A stretch of DNA of 64,000 nucleotides, taken from NCBI GenBank assembly GCA_021234155.1, contig JAJEKV010000064.1, positions 2,044,001-2,108,000 on the forward strand, in the 5' to 3' direction. Under the pieces are notes generated by a model. That model had not been told where the DNA came from, did not search any database, and saw only the letters and a list, made by a program, of their open reading frames with translations. Source of the DNA: Isoetes taiwanensis (Eukaryota; Streptophyta; Lycopodiopsida; Isoetales; Isoetaceae). A program made the translations under genes and the position numbers. Position 1 is the first letter of the stretch, and every line of letters starts with the position of its first letter. Shown here piece after piece: positions 33,022 through 45,116 of this stretch.

Positions 33022-34607
33022 ACGGTAATAAATTTCCACCTTCAAGCATAAGCTTTTTGTTTCCATGTTCTAGTATAGAATCATGTCTATAGTCGTCTAT
33101 TCAATGCTTTATTTAAGTGTCTGGTACTTCCTTTTTCATGTTCAGACTGTCTCATCTTCTATTTTTCACAAAACTATACAATGTATAATGGATGACAGAT
33201 CTACCAAATAGATATGCTATGTCCTTTTATATTCAGACTGCTTTTTCATAAAGCTATACAATGTACAATGAATAGGAAATGGATCTACCAAATAGGCATG
33301 GTACTTCTTTTTCATGTTCAGGTTGCTCTGTTATTTCAAACTATATACAGACAATGGACATGGAACATAACAATAAGTGTACAAGTATGAAAGTTCATTC
33401 TTATCTATACGAAGTCGACATAGCCAAGAAATATCCACAAGACTATGATTGAGATTTTTCCTTTTTCGCATTCACGTATAGGATGTTTGTTTCCACGTTG
33501 AAGTATAGGATTTCATATTGGCAGTAAAATATCTAGCTATGGAGCTAATTGTAGCAGAAAATGCAAGCATTAAGCCATTTTTATAAATAAGCACATGCAA
33601 TTAGTCAGTCTATTTCTATTTAAGTGTGTAGTGATTTGGGAAAATACATGGATATGGCAGACATGTTGATCCTAAAAATACATTTGGAAGCAAATAAACT
33701 AATTAAAGAATTTAAGGATGTTAAATTCTGAAAGTACATTTGGAAGCAAATAAGCTATTAAAGAATTTACAATGATGCAAATTTAAGAACTGCAGCTTGT
33801 AATATCAAACTTGAAAGAGTAGAATTGTGAATCCTCTCAACCTTCTAGCTCTTGGACAAATGAGAACTTAGACATTTTGTTCAAATATAATACCCAGCCC
33901 TTTACTTAAATCAAAATCTGTAGCATTCAACATTGCAATGCAAACTTGAATTAGTGCATTCAATATAGTGGCTTCAACCCAAGGGGAGCCACATGTACCG
34001 CTATTTTATTAGGGTTTAAGATGTGGGCCTTATAAGTGCAGGACTTTGGTATTTTAGAGTAATGAATAAATGTTATAACATAGAGCCAAGTGTATATCAC
34101 ATTGCATGATTTGACCTTTGGAGCATGGAGGTTGCTTCAATGAAGTAAAAAGTATGTAAATGGTGCAAGACAACCTGATGCATGTTTCTGGATGACTCTG
34201 TTGAGTGCTTGGTAATTGCACTACAATGTGGAATTAGGAAGGAAATGCTTTGATGTAGTTATTGTATGTAGAGTTTGTGCAAGTAACTCCAAATTGAACA
34301 GTACAATACTAACTTTTTTTTCCTTAATAATTGGCTTAACTCACGTAGATTATACAGTTCCTATAGATAACCAGTTAACTCATGGAAAAAGTGCAAACAT
34401 GTTTTAAATGTATGTATGCTTGATAGAAGTGACGCAAAACATTATTGACAAGTGCAATTCTTTTAGGTGCTTGGAAGTTGAAATGATCTAGGAAGATGCA
34501 CAATTTTTCCTTTCCATGCACTTTAGAAGCATATTGCGACATGCAAACATTGATTTCTCAGAATACAATGTTTAGCCGATGTTATGTGGAATGGGAAGAG
34601 AAAGGCG
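33022..34607. other. Intergenic with tandem repeat at 33124-33330
   Basis: Two and a half units of about 105 bp share 'tttttcatgttcagactg', 'actatacaatgta' and 'gatctaccaaatag'. A second short repeat, 'catttggaagcaaataa', lies at about 33680 and 33739. No gene is seen. Confidence 0.55.
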
Positions 34608-34718
34608 ATTCTTGTACGAGTAGAGTAAGGTGGCTGCTATTAGCAGCCGCTTGCACCTATTCTTGTATGAGCAGGCAAGATGCTGGCAATAGCCAGCTTG
34701 CCCTGCTCACACAAGAAT
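34608..34718. repeat. Two tandem 51-60-nt hairpins
   Basis: Copy 1 (34608-34658) and copy 2 (34659-34718) both begin ATTCTTGTA. Copy 2 folds into a stem of about 27 bp (ATTCTTGT..GAGCAGGCAAG..GCTGGC) around AATA. Copy 1 keeps the inner stem as GGCTGC/GCAGCC where copy 2 has GCTGGC/GCCAGC. Confidence 0.75.
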
Positions 34719-36419
34719 GGACAACATCTTCCCATTTCCACGGTGTTAAGGAAAGGCACGACCTGATAATCTGGTGATGGGGTAGATGATCTGGCCATGG
34801 TGCAGATGATACATCTATGATGCGTTAAGTTTCAATGATGCTTTAGGTTTCAAATAGGGTTCACCTTCAGATCTTCCATGCCTTCAGCTATAGCGATTCT
34901 TCAAGTATGACAATGATGCTTCTTGATTTCGAGTTTTAGATACAAATAACTGGCTGCAACCAAGTCATTCTGTGAATGCTTAATCATTTTTTGTTCTTGA
35001 TTAGAATGGTCGTCATGGCAGTCATCATCTTTTTTTGACATGGCATCAAGATGACATGCCAAGTCAAAGTGGCAGCCTAGTATGACATCTAGCCTTATGA
35101 CTGAGGTGGGCCATTCCATTGCAGGAACATTATGTGGAAGACAACAAGGAGACGACTCTTTGCATGACACGGGATCTGGCTACCTGCAGCAGTCAAGAGT
35201 GTCGGTGGCGTGAATGGCTGCTGCAGGACACTGACCCTTGCAGTAGCTAGGTCCCATGTCTGGCCAAGAATTGAGGACTTGTTTGCATTCCACAATGTCG
35301 AGCAAAGGACGTGCATAAAGGCCGATTCAGAAAGGGGTTTAACTTGGACATACTTGGACTGAGGTGGATTAACTTGGACATACCTGGATTAACTTGGACG
35401 TGCACAAGTTTAACTTAGATATTTATTCAAAACACTGCACTTGCAACTGAGCTCTGGAGACTGTAAACTTCCACATGTCGTGCTTGCAAATGCGTGCATG
35501 GGTAGATCCACTTTAAAAGTGATTGAAACTATTCTGGACGATCGTATAACTCTCAATAGATGAAGAGAGGAAGCGATTTGAGCTCTTTTGGGTCCAATTC
35601 ACCAAGAACCATTCAGTTCCCTTATGTTCTATGTTTTAAGGATCTAATTGTGCAGGCAGGCTTGGCATAGATGTATGTCCAAGATAATCCTTGCTCAGTT
35701 GACATTTACAGATGTCTGTCGAAGAAACCACTGGAGCTTTGGCTATGGAGCAACATGGAGATGGTGTTGCAATGGGATGCAATGGGTCCTTAGAATGGCA
35801 TAGCCACTTTATATTATTGAGAAGTAAAGAAGCCACATGCCAACATCTCATTGGATCATAGCCAAGAACACAAACCCACTTTTCTTGACATGTAACAACT
35901 ACAAAGATTGTCTCAGTCTCCAGCTTTCTGCAGAATACTTTAGACTCTCAGGGAAATGATATATAGGATTTACCATCTCTTTCAATGATTCTGAATAGTG
36001 GACATCTTGAATACTTATATTTTGAAGCTCTTCCATTGTTGTTTGTTTGAACTCCTTGTCATGCATTGATGAATAGCCAACAGGAAAGGCAAGTATTTCC
36101 TTTCATCATGGAGTAGGAAAGCATGAGAATTTAAAGATTACTTGATACAAATGAACTAGATAGGCAATTGATAATATTTGAAATCATAACTTTAGAAATA
36201 TAATAGAGATTCTAGAATGGGGCTCGTATGAAAACGACAAAAACCTCCCGATAGATAGGCTTCTCATTTATCTTAGCAGATTTTCTACAATGGTGGATAG
36301 TGGGTAGCCGCACACATGCAAACTACCCACAAAGAAACATAAAGGGAATGTCCAATTATACCACTTGGAACTCAGAAAATACAATGCTAATAGATGTTTG
36401 GTTTGTGTACCTGCCGAAA
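34719..36419. other. Intergenic; short tandem repeat at 35335-35420
   Basis: Three to four copies of 'ttaacttggacatac' type units lie at 35335-35420. No protein-like frame is recognised elsewhere. Confidence 0.5.
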
Positions 36420-36484
36420 GCTTATCACCGGGATTAAAAAACCCCGCCCTTTCGGGTTTTCGAGGAAAAACCCTAGTGATAAGC
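36420..36484. repeat. 65-nt foldback with conserved loop, copy A
   Basis: The ends pair GCTTATCAC/GTGATAAGC. The loop reads CGGGATTAAAAAACCCCGCCC, one base longer than copy B at 7409-7488. An inner hairpin GGGTTTT-CGAGG-AAAAACCC follows. Confidence 0.65.
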
Positions 36485-36625
36485 CTTTGAGAAGGGGCTT
36501 GGACAAACGTACGGCTAAGAAATCACTCCCAAAAATCCACGAATGGAGAAGTCGAAGCTGCTGTTGCTTGCCAACCTGTACCTGCATGTATCTGCACATC
36601 ACCAACACACAAATGTAAAAAAAAA

Positions 36626-36698
36626 AACCTCCCAAAGTGGAGGGGCTGATCACCTCGACAACAAAAGAAAAACCTCTTCAAATAGAGGGGCTGGTCAC
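36626..36698. repeat. Pair of 28-nt mini-hairpin repeats
   Basis: AACCTCCCAAAGTGGAGG and AACCTCTTCAAATAGAGG, each followed by GGCTG(A/G)TCAC, start 45 bp apart. Stem bases differ but still pair. Confidence 0.55.
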
Positions 36699-37190
36699 GG
36701 GTGCCAGGCAACAAATACATTAAACAATTAAGGAGGGGAGGGTAGGTTTCAAAGAATAGAGAATAAGGTACTGCTGAGAGAGAAGAGGAAGCACCAATGA
36801 GACGTTGATGAAGAACCTCGCCTAATATAGCGATCTCCCAACCAGAGAAAGCATGCAATGCATGCATGCGAGAAATGCATGCCCGCCCCCCTCTAGAATC
36901 TTGATCCGAGGGCCCGGATCGATGGGATAATTAAAGCTGCTCCCCCACAATTCCATCTGCCTTTTGGCTCATAGTCAACTTGTTGATCCGTAGTTCGTGC
37001 TCCTGTTAGTCACAATCCCTTCCCTTATTAAAAATCCTTAGAAATATTATAAGGTAAACTATAGGAACTTTAATTGCCATATCTTTTATATAGCTATAAC
37101 TTTGCACTTGTTTTCATGCCCATTTTACCGTGGACTACTCTCCCGATTTTATACCATATCAATAGTACTATTTTTCTAGAAAAAATAGGA

Positions 37191-37287
37191 TAGAATAGAA
37201 TAGAATAGAATAGAATAGAATAGAATAGAATAGAATAGAATAGAATAGAATAGAATAGAATAGAATAGAATAGAATAGAATAGAATA
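37191..37287 (-). repeat. (TTCTA)n microsatellite, about 19 copies
   Basis: This is a pure TAGAA run on the plus strand. On the minus strand it lies downstream of the non-LTR fragment at 37491-37763 and may be that element's 3' tail. Confidence 0.95.
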
Positions 37288-37490
37288 AGAAAGAACAGAT
37301 CTTTCTCGTTAAGGATACCAAAGGGGCCTATGGAACATAAACAAAGACAATTGTAGATACAACTATTCGAAATGAAAAACCCCCCATCCCAAAAGGTTTT
37401 TTTTGAGGGGAAAACCTTAGCACTAATAGGCTTGCTGCTGATAAACTATATATTTTGTACATTCTAATGTAATAACAAAGGACTTATCCG

Positions 37491-37763
37491 TTACCTTCTG
37501 GAGGCATGATGCCAGGATCCCCACTGAAGCCACCACAGCATCACATGCAATAGTTGGTTAGGTGGAACCAACTCGGCATAATGTGCCCTGATAGGCCCAG
37601 AGACTGGGCAATTCTGAAGAGTTTGATGCTCATTTTCAATAACTTCCAATTCGCAACATTGGCAGAGCCTATCTACGTGATCTTCTGGAACCCATCGGCC
37701 TATCTCAAAATTGAGGCAGTGCACTCCTAAACGAATGAACTCAATCAGTCTATGCTTCTTCAT
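37491..37763 (-). pseudogene. C-terminal fragment of a non-LTR retrotransposon (RTE/Jockey-like)
   Basis: The 90-codon frame contains 'IEFIRLGVHCLNFEIGRW' and 'DRLCQCCELEVIENEHQT', then 'LQNCP'. This is the family's conserved C-terminal block ending in a CxxC...HxxxxxC zinc-binding motif. No reverse transcriptase core remains upstream. About 200 bp of 3' flank leads to a (TTCTA)n tract, which such elements can use as a tail. Confidence 0.6.
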
Positions 37764-38579
37764 GAATAAATATACTACTGTTATGGAACCCCGACGAGCA
37801 TGATATGAATCTGGGTTTTGTAGTGTGTTGTTTTCACCAGTTTCAAAGCTCTAATATTCCAAAGCTTATTGAGGAAGCACCCGTTGAAATATTCCTCATT
37901 CTTTCTTATATATATATACGTCTGTTCCTGCACATTCCATATGAAAAACCAAATGACGTGTTTCTCCTTCCACCATGCTTTAAATCATTGGGGACCCAAG
38001 GCCATTCTGTAGATGAGGTTTGGAAGGTGAGAGCCTCCGATATTGACCACCTTTTGAAAGTATATGATATATCATTCAAGTGCAACCTTTGAAGGACTAA
38101 GAACCCTCTTTGCTATAGAAGAATTTGATATGGAACCCTAGACTTGATCTAAATGCTCGAGCCAGAACGACTCTTTAAACCCATTCCAAGTCATCCCAAG
38201 CAGCAAGTGATGCAACCGGCCCCCATATTTTCACTTCAAATAGAAGAAATGGCTCTATTAAAACCTTGAATAGGTGTGGCTGGTGTGACCAGTCGTAAAG
38301 CTCTGTTCGTGACAGTTGTTCTGCATTATAGATAAAGCCTTCCAACCTGTCATCATTCACTGTCACGCAGAAGTATCCCAAAATATGGTAGTAGTGCTCT
38401 ACTTCAGGAACTTATACGTTTGTACTGCGTCTATTATGACCTTGTCAGCAAATTGTTAGCCATCAATGAGAAATATCAATTGCTCTTCTATGCTGCCAAA
38501 TTGTGGCAGCATCATGCTAAAAAAAGGAAACAGACTGATCTGCCAATTCTTCTAATCTCGAGTGCAATCATTTGAGTGA
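37764..38579. other. No gene recognised
   Basis: A 95-codon frame at 37805-38092 has no recognised motif. No repeats are obvious. Confidence 0.35.
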
Positions 38580-39030
38580 GTTGCCTTGTATGGAAAGGTG
38601 ATAGGCAACTTTCAGGACTTGGAAATGAAAAATAGAGCAGGTTTGTGTGGATATGGTCAACAAATGAAGGGTGAAAGTGGAATTACTGATGCACCTGCAT
38701 GACAAATAAATCATTAAAAGCACTTGAACTCTCATTAAGTTGCCCTTTTGATGTGAAGGTGATAGGCAACCTTAGGAATTTTGAATGGTATGAAAGAGTG
38801 CAGGTTTGTGTGGATATGGTCAACAAATGAAGGGTGGAGATGAATTTGCTGATGCACCTGCATGACAAATGAATCACTAGAAGCTCTTGAGTTCTCATTA
38901 AGTTGCCCTTTTGATGTGAAGGTGACATGCAACCTTAGGAATTTTGAATGATGTGAAAGAATACAGGTCTGAATGAAAATGGCCAACTTGTGCAGAATGA
39001 GAATGGACTTACTGGTGCATCTGCATGGAA
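38580..39030. repeat. Minisatellite, 2.75 units of about 160 bp
   Basis: Units begin GTTGCC at 38580, 38739 and 38902. They share 'gtgtggatatggtcaacaaatgaa'-type and 'gatgcacctgcatgaca' words, and each has a short GTTGCC...GGCAAC foldback. The array lies just beyond the 3' end of the gypsy coding region and may be part of that element's 3' non-coding region or LTR. Confidence 0.8.
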
Positions 39031-39245
39031 ACAAGTATTCATTTAGCATGGTAATATTGTCCCCTGGAATTTCCTGCATCTACCTGCAACTTGTAGACCT
39101 CTTAGTGAATCACTAAGCCAAATAAATAAGGCAAATACAAGGTTAACCACCTAGAACTCAAAACTACTGTAACCTACTTACTGCATTAAAAAAACAGTTA
39201 AAACTTAAAATCTACTGTAACCTACTTATTGAGTACGATTTCAAC

Positions 39246-40669
39246 TTACTCAAAGAGAGACAGGGCAACATGTTGTTGCCAATACCTTTTCAGATGCAAA
39301 ATGTTAATAGGATTAAGCAGCTCATTTCCATCAATCAGTGACCTTAACCAATAGGAATCTTTGCCTGCTACATCAATCACCTCAAAGGGCCCTTCCCAAA
39401 GATTTTCAAATTTGCTTGACACTTTTTCCCTTGCCTTGTTCCATTTTAACACCAACTCACCATTCTTTAGAGTACCTTGCAATTTGTGAGCTGCCTTAAA
39501 GGCAGCTATATCCTTGCCTTTCTTCAATAATATTGCATTCTCAGCCTCAATCCTGTGTTCCTCTAGTTGCATCAACCTGACAAATCTATCTTTGAGGGCT
39601 TCCTCCATCTCCATATTTATTTTGTGTGCTAGTCTCAAGGATGGCAGCTCAAGCTCTATTGGAACAATGGATTCTATGCCATAAACCAAACTGAAAGGTG
39701 TATGCTTGGTAGCTGTTTTAATAGTGGTTCTATAGGCCCATAATGCATCATGAAGTTTAACATGCCAATCCCTTTTGGACATGCTTATGGTCTTTTGCAG
39801 AATTGATTTTAGGACTTTGTTTGTGGATTCAGCTTGGCCATTGCCTCGGGAATAATAAGCAGAACTCTTAACATGTTTGATCTTCAATGTGGCTAATAAT
39901 GTGGCAATGACCTCGTTAATGAACTGGCTGCCTCTATCAGATATTAACTTAAAAGGAATACCAAACCTGGCACATATGTTTTCATGCAGAAATCTTGCCA
40001 AGGATTTTGTCCCATTAGAACTTGTACCTCACTATTCTGAAAAAGGTGTCCTTGTCTATCTATGAGGAATATAAGAGCAGCTGCACTCTTTTCAAGCCTA
40101 GAGTATCTAACTTCTGTATCTGACCAGACTTTACTGGCAAACATGACAACCATATTGCTTTGTAACAGAGCTACCCCTATAGCCTTTTTTGTTATGCTAA
40201 TGTAAGCTTGGAAAGATTTCATAGGATCTGGAGGTTTTAACAAGGTGGACTCACAGATAGCTTGAATTATCTTGTCAAATGCTTCCTAACAAGGTTCAGT
40301 CCACTCAACCCGAATGTGCTTACTCTCTTGCTTTGTAAATTTCCCTATTTTTGTCAGATTTGTAATAGGGCTAACTGTATGGGAAAAATGTGGTGCATAC
40401 ATTCTGAGAAAACTTGTCATACCTAAGAAACTTTTCACCTGTTTGATAGTCTTTGGTGGAGTGAGCCTCTTTAGTGCTTCTATCTTGCTTTTAGCCACTT
40501 GAATGCCCTTGGTGGATATCTCATGCCCCAGCAAATCTCCTTTTGAACATAGAAACATGCATTTCTTAGGGTTCAAACTTGCCCTCCCTTTCCTGCACAT
40601 AGCAAAGAGTTTTAGTCAAATAGTCCAAGTGCTTATCAAATGAAGTGCCTAAGCATAAATCATCTAAAA
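39246..40669 (-). pseudogene. Ty3-gypsy pol, 3' part (RT end, RNase H, integrase)
   Basis: Minus-strand frames show, in order, the reverse transcriptase remainder ('LDDLCLGTSFDKHLDYLTK', then 'GDLLGHEISTKGIQV' and 'VKSFLGMTSFLRMYAPHFS'), a shortened RNase H ('ASKVWSDTEVRYSRLEKSA') and integrase. The integrase part (39246-40001) has 'LISDRGSQFINEV', 'YYSRGNGQAESTNK' and 'WAYRTT', then 'YGIESIVP' and the C-terminal 'NILHLKRYW'. A deletion joins RNase H to the integrase core, removing the zinc-binding and first catalytic part. The frame order identifies the gypsy class. The element is interrupted at 40669, exactly within the RT catalytic motif. Confidence 0.88.
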
Positions 40670-42536
40670 GATTCCGAGAGATCTTGTTGTCTTTTGAGGT
40701 TATTTCTGGAATTGGTCTCAATGCCAATAAATGCTCTGTTCTATGGCCCACAGATAGCAACATCGATCCTCGAGTCAGGGGTTTGGGTTTTCTTGTTATC
40801 TCTGTCAGAGAATCAGTTAAACTTCTGGGTCTTCCCTTGGTGTTGTCAGACAGTCTTAAAGGACTCTGGGCCCCTATACTTGACAAACTAAGAAAGAAGG
40901 TTGGTCTGTGGTCTACAAAGTCCCTATCTACAGCCGGACGAGTTAAAGTTGCAAATGCTGTTCTTGCAGCTTCTCATATTTATTACTCTTCAGTTATGGT
41001 TGCCCAGAAGGGGGTGTATAACCAAATGCAAGTTATCATCCGGAAATTTATATGGGGGGGTATGGCGAAGGTGGCCTGGGGTGAACTCTGTCGTGACAAA
41101 AAAGATGGTGGATTGGGCTGCAATGATCCCTTCTTACAAGCCCAGGCTCTGGCAGCCAAATTCGTCTAGCGTACTCTGCAAGGTGAGTCATCCCCTGCTC
41201 TTAGATTTGTTTCTTATTGGTTGAAGCAAGGCAAGCTCCTTGGCAAACCATATCTCCCTAGGGATGAGCTGGGTGCTCTGTTCTACAACTTCAAAGTGGA
41301 TCCTGGTACATCTCCTGTTATGCGGAAAATTCTTCAAGCTTGGATACAGGTGCAGCGTCTCTTCTCTCCTATGGATCCCCCTAGGGATGCGGGTTGCTTT
41401 AGTTTATTTTGGAACACTGGGATCTGGGAAAGGGAAGGGCTTCCCCTGGCCCTTTCACACCCTCGTATCTTTGTTAAGTGGAAAGGGTGCGGAATTACTT
41501 TGTTGCAACACCTCTGGATTAATGGCAGATGGATAAGCTGGACTGCATTCAAAGCAATAATCACGATTCCAGGGGAAGGAGACCGTAAAGTCTTGAAGGA
41601 AATCCTAAGGAATACCATCAATCTCACAGGTATTGTGGGGCCACAGGAGGGTTGGCTATATGATGGGCAGAATCAATATAGTGTGAAGAGGATTTATAGG
41701 GATTTATGCCAGGATACCCCCTTGATAGCTGAGGTAAGACTTGGGGTTAGTCTAGCAGACACCAAAACCCTATTGTCAAACTCCTGGAAGTCAATCTGTT
41801 CTAGGAAGATTCAGTTTTTCAGATGGTTAGCCCTTCAAGGTGGATTAAGTACCAAGGAAAGGTTGTTAAATAAGGGCATTTTGGTGGATGACAGATGTCC
41901 ATTGGGCTGCCAGGTTACTGAATCCATAGAGCATCTCTTCTTCTGTCCTCGGATTGCTGAATTTTGGCAGTGGGTGTGTCCTATTATTGGTATTATGTTA
42001 AACCAATTGGTCTGGCCAGATCTGGTTCTCATCACGGATCGCTGCTGTATCGAAGCCTCTTTGGTGAATCTGACACTTTGGGTTATCTGGAAGCATCGTT
42101 GCGAAGTGGCCTTAGGTGGCCAAAGGATCTCCATAGAGAAGTTAAAAAACTCCTTCAACTTGGAGGTCGCTCTGATGGCTTTATCTCATCATAGGAAGAA
42201 GGGTACGAAATATAACAAAGGACTTGACAAAGTGGGAACCTTGGTAGGGTTCTATTCATACTTCAAGTGCCATTGGGTCGATAATGAGTAAGTAAGATCT
42301 TCTGGGTATGAAGCTGGTAGCTTTTCCAGAGTCGACATTTGGTGGTCCCTGTACTGATATGGAGCTGGCTCCCTCTATAGTACCCACTTTCTAGTGAAGA
42401 AAGAAGACTTTCCTTATAGTAGCCTTTAGTGGGGAAGACGAGTGGATGCCCTCTTCCATTCTGGTACTAGGATTCCCATATTAACTGTGTTTCCCTCTAA
42501 GTGGGGCCCTATTGTATATACTTTCTAATTTTAATA
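40670..42536 (+). mobile_element. 5'-truncated L1-type LINE inserted in the gypsy element
   Basis: The insertion starts directly after the gypsy target AAATCATCTAAAA. One long frame, broken only by TAG at 41167-41169, encodes the C-terminal half of L1 ORF2. It contains 'ANKCSVLWP', 'VKLLGLPLVL', 'LSTAGRVKVANAVLAASHI', 'IIRKFIWGG' and 'KDGGLGCNDPFLQ'. A zf-RVT region follows ('SRKIQFFRWLALQGGLSTK', 'CPLGCQVTESIEHLFFCP'), with its stop at 42289. The 3' UTR reads to 'tttctaattttaatatata' at 42536, where similarity to other LINE ends breaks off. The missing end and poly(A) appear at 54280-54317. The almost intact frame suggests a fairly recent insertion. Confidence 0.85.
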
Positions 42537-42960
42537 TATACATACAAGTTTTTTAATCGATCCTACGGTGTATATTCTAGCGTGTGCATGTTTCAGTTTG
42601 TCCATGTTCCAGTTTTCTAAGAATTTATGAAGATTCTCCTTTTTTACGAGATTTCTTTATTAGATTCTTTTAGATCCTCCTACATTTTGTGAGATTCCCT
42701 TAGATCATATTTATGGTGCATGTTCCAAGTTTAGCATTGCAAAGTTGGGTAGACGAGTAGCAAGGTTTCTTTACGTTTTGTGAAATTCCCTTATATTCTA
42801 TGAGGATTACCTTAGATTTTAGATTTTATGAGATTCTCCTTAGGTTCTGTAAGCTATTATATAGATTCCCATAGATTCTTCACGATATTGCATAGATTCC
42901 CATAGATTCCTATTTTTGGATTACACTATTCCTAGAGTGTAATTTTGGGCTGATGCATGA
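42537..42960. repeat. Repeat with CCTACGGT start and AGATTCCCTTAGA core, copy 1
   Basis: It begins 'catacaag...atCCTACGGTG' and continues as irregular 20-25 bp units around AGATTC(T/C)CCTTAGATT. The same start and units occur at 46400-47060, so both are copies of one repeat of unknown class. Confidence 0.6.
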
Positions 42961-43182
42961 TGCATGGATAAGGCAAAGAACATTTGGAGTTGACCGCCCC
43001 TTAGATACCTTAATGTGTCCTTAGTATCATTGGAGCAGGCGCAAAGGAGGACGAGAGAGCAGCAAAGTTTTTAAGCCTTCTATTTTTATTTTTATTTTAA
43101 TAGTAATGTGTTGATGAGCTTGCGCAAACGGGGCAGCTGAGTGGCAAGGTTTAATATGAGCACTACGTTATAAAGGACCATT

Positions 43183-43621
43183 GAAGAATGGTGTTCATGC
43201 ATTTGTAATTTAAGAGTGGCAACCTCGACTTTAGGCAATTTTGCTCATTTAAAAAGATGCATTAACCGGTTTTTTTTTTTTTTTTTTTTTTTTTTTGGGG
43301 AGGGGTTGGTAACATTGCGGTGGTATCCAATTTCTATTGTGTGAGCATGGGCATTGTTGCATTGCTTTTTATCAAGCTTCTAGCACTAGCGGGTGGTAGA
43401 GTTGGAATCAAGAATGGTGTTCATAGATTTGCACTTGACTTTCTCTTTTACTTCACTAAATGTGGAAGGTGGTAGTAGGCTAAGACAAAGTTGATGCAAA
43501 AGTTGTAGTGTTGAATTGATTAAGGTGTAAGATGATTATTGTGTTAAGGTTTAAGATGATTCTTGTGTTATGAATGTGGTGACGAGGTTAGGTGCACGCA
43601 TGCTAGAGATGGAAAGCGTCC

Positions 43622-43661
<40 letters not shown>

Positions 43662-43835
43662 GGGGTTGTTGATGATGGGGGAATGGCTATATGTGGCCAT
43701 TATTTAATTTCTAGTTCTTACTTGAATTATGCCACATTTGATGCTTATGGTTGATGTAGAGGAGTGTAAAATTGCAATGAAGAATGGTGTTCATGTATTT
43801 GTAATTTAAAAGTTGCAACCTCAACTTTCGGTGAA
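43183..43835. repeat. Degenerate duplication with poly(T) tracts
   Basis: GAATGGTGTTCAT plus 'tttgtaattta' occurs at 43186 and 43781, with a partial third copy at 43412. Runs of about 30 T lie at 43268-43296 and 43628-43661, each followed by a G run. No coding content. Confidence 0.6.
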
Positions 43836-43870
43836 ATGTTGCTAACTAATCATGGTAGACAACTAATAAT

Positions 43871-44061
43871 TCATAATGATTTTGCATCCATGACCTTAAT
43901 CATGCACTCATGTGCATTCGTTTCCCTGCTCGGAATGATAACATAACTAACATCCTTTAGTATGTAGAGACATTCTTCGAACAACTTCAATAACTTTGGC
44001 TGGACGACATGTTTTTTATGACAATCCAAGCAAGCATGTTCTGAGTTCGTTTGTTCTATTT
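43871..44061 (-). CDS. Putative terminal exon of an unidentified gene fragment
   Basis: On the minus strand the exon follows a strong acceptor (GTTGTTTGCAG). It encodes 'EIEQTNSEHACLDCHKK', 'PKLLKLFEECLYILKDV' and ends 'HECMIKVMDAKSL' with a stop. The chain is protein-like but I do not recognise it. It may continue the exons at 44966-45352. All lie inside the nested insertion within the L1/gypsy stack, so they may be captured host sequence. Confidence 0.35.
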
Positions 44062-44524
44062 CTGCAAACAACACATGTACAGTATAAAACAATAAATAAT
44101 GCTAAACACCCTATGTAAACCCATGGTATACGACTACAAATAAAGTTCTTGTTTGGTAATGTATGCAATTACATGTAGCCTCTTGCTGCTCTGTTTATAG
44201 GGCATTTTCAGCATGCAAACCAGCAAGGCATCATGTTCTGCTTGACCAATAAAGCTCTACAATAGTGCGTGTCTGCATTTTAGAGAGAGAATGAGGTGAA
44301 ACAGTTAGATCTAGTGCAAATGAAACATTGTATCATTGAATATGCCAGGATTATTGTTGTAAGAAATAAGAAACTGAATCACAGAAAAAGGTATGCCTCG
44401 AATCCATACCCATTTTATGGTTAAATGGTTTTCTTTAGCTGGCAGACCCCTTACTCTCGACACTAACTTCTTACCATATCATTAAGATCCCATAGAGCCT
44501 ATAACTTTAATGCAACACTCATCG

Positions 44525-44589
44525 TTGAATCAAGATGGTAACATGATAGTCTCCATCACTTTCAATCGGCAAAGATAACTTGTCCAACC
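44525..44589 (-). CDS. Putative exon of the same gene fragment
   Basis: It follows TTCTGTTATTGCAG on the minus strand. One frame reads 'LDKLSLPIESDGDYHVTIL' before TGA; another, which fits the phase of the upstream exon, stops earlier. The join is uncertain. Confidence 0.25.
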
Positions 44590-44965
44590 CTGCAATAACA
44601 GAAACAAATACAATAAATGGCCATAATTCCCACACCCCAGAATTCTATAATTTAACTCTATCTCTATATCACTTTTTCCTTTTGTAGGTGTATGCATTTC
44701 TAATGACTAGTCAGCATTAATTTTCTACCATTTCTCTGGGTGGACAGGTCTGCGCTGACCATTCGGCATCACTTTTTTATTTTGCTTGCATGGCCAACAC
44801 ACATAATAAGATCCATAGAGCAGAATCATGACTAGGCACCTATGCACATGTTTTCGGCATTAATTTCTTAACTTGCTTCCATGGTCAACACATACAATTA
44901 AGATCCTATAGAACAAAATCATATTAAGGCACAGCGTAACAACTTGTCTGTACAAAATTGCCCAC

Positions 44966-45047
44966 CTGTTTCTCTTTATAACAATGTCACCAGAATACGA
45001 TTCTTCATGATCAAAAGAAGCAATAACACGTTTTACACGTGCAAGTT
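44966..45047 (-). CDS. Putative exon of the same gene fragment
   Basis: This 82-bp exon has good borders on the minus strand (ACACATGCAG acceptor, ACAG|GTGGGC donor). It encodes 'LARVKRVIASFDHEESYSG' and 'DIVIKRNR'. No family is recognised. Confidence 0.35.
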
Positions 45048-45116
45048 CTGCATGTGTATGCAAGATGGATGAACGCTTATTTTCAGAAAACTTATAAAAA
45101 GGTTAAAGGCCTGACC

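Noticed and set aside
37094-37321. ORF with repeated FYSIL residues
   Set aside because: It is a translation of the TTCTA microsatellite.
38683-39079. Minus-strand ORFs of 81 and 114 codons
   Set aside because: They read through the 160-bp minisatellite and repeat with it.
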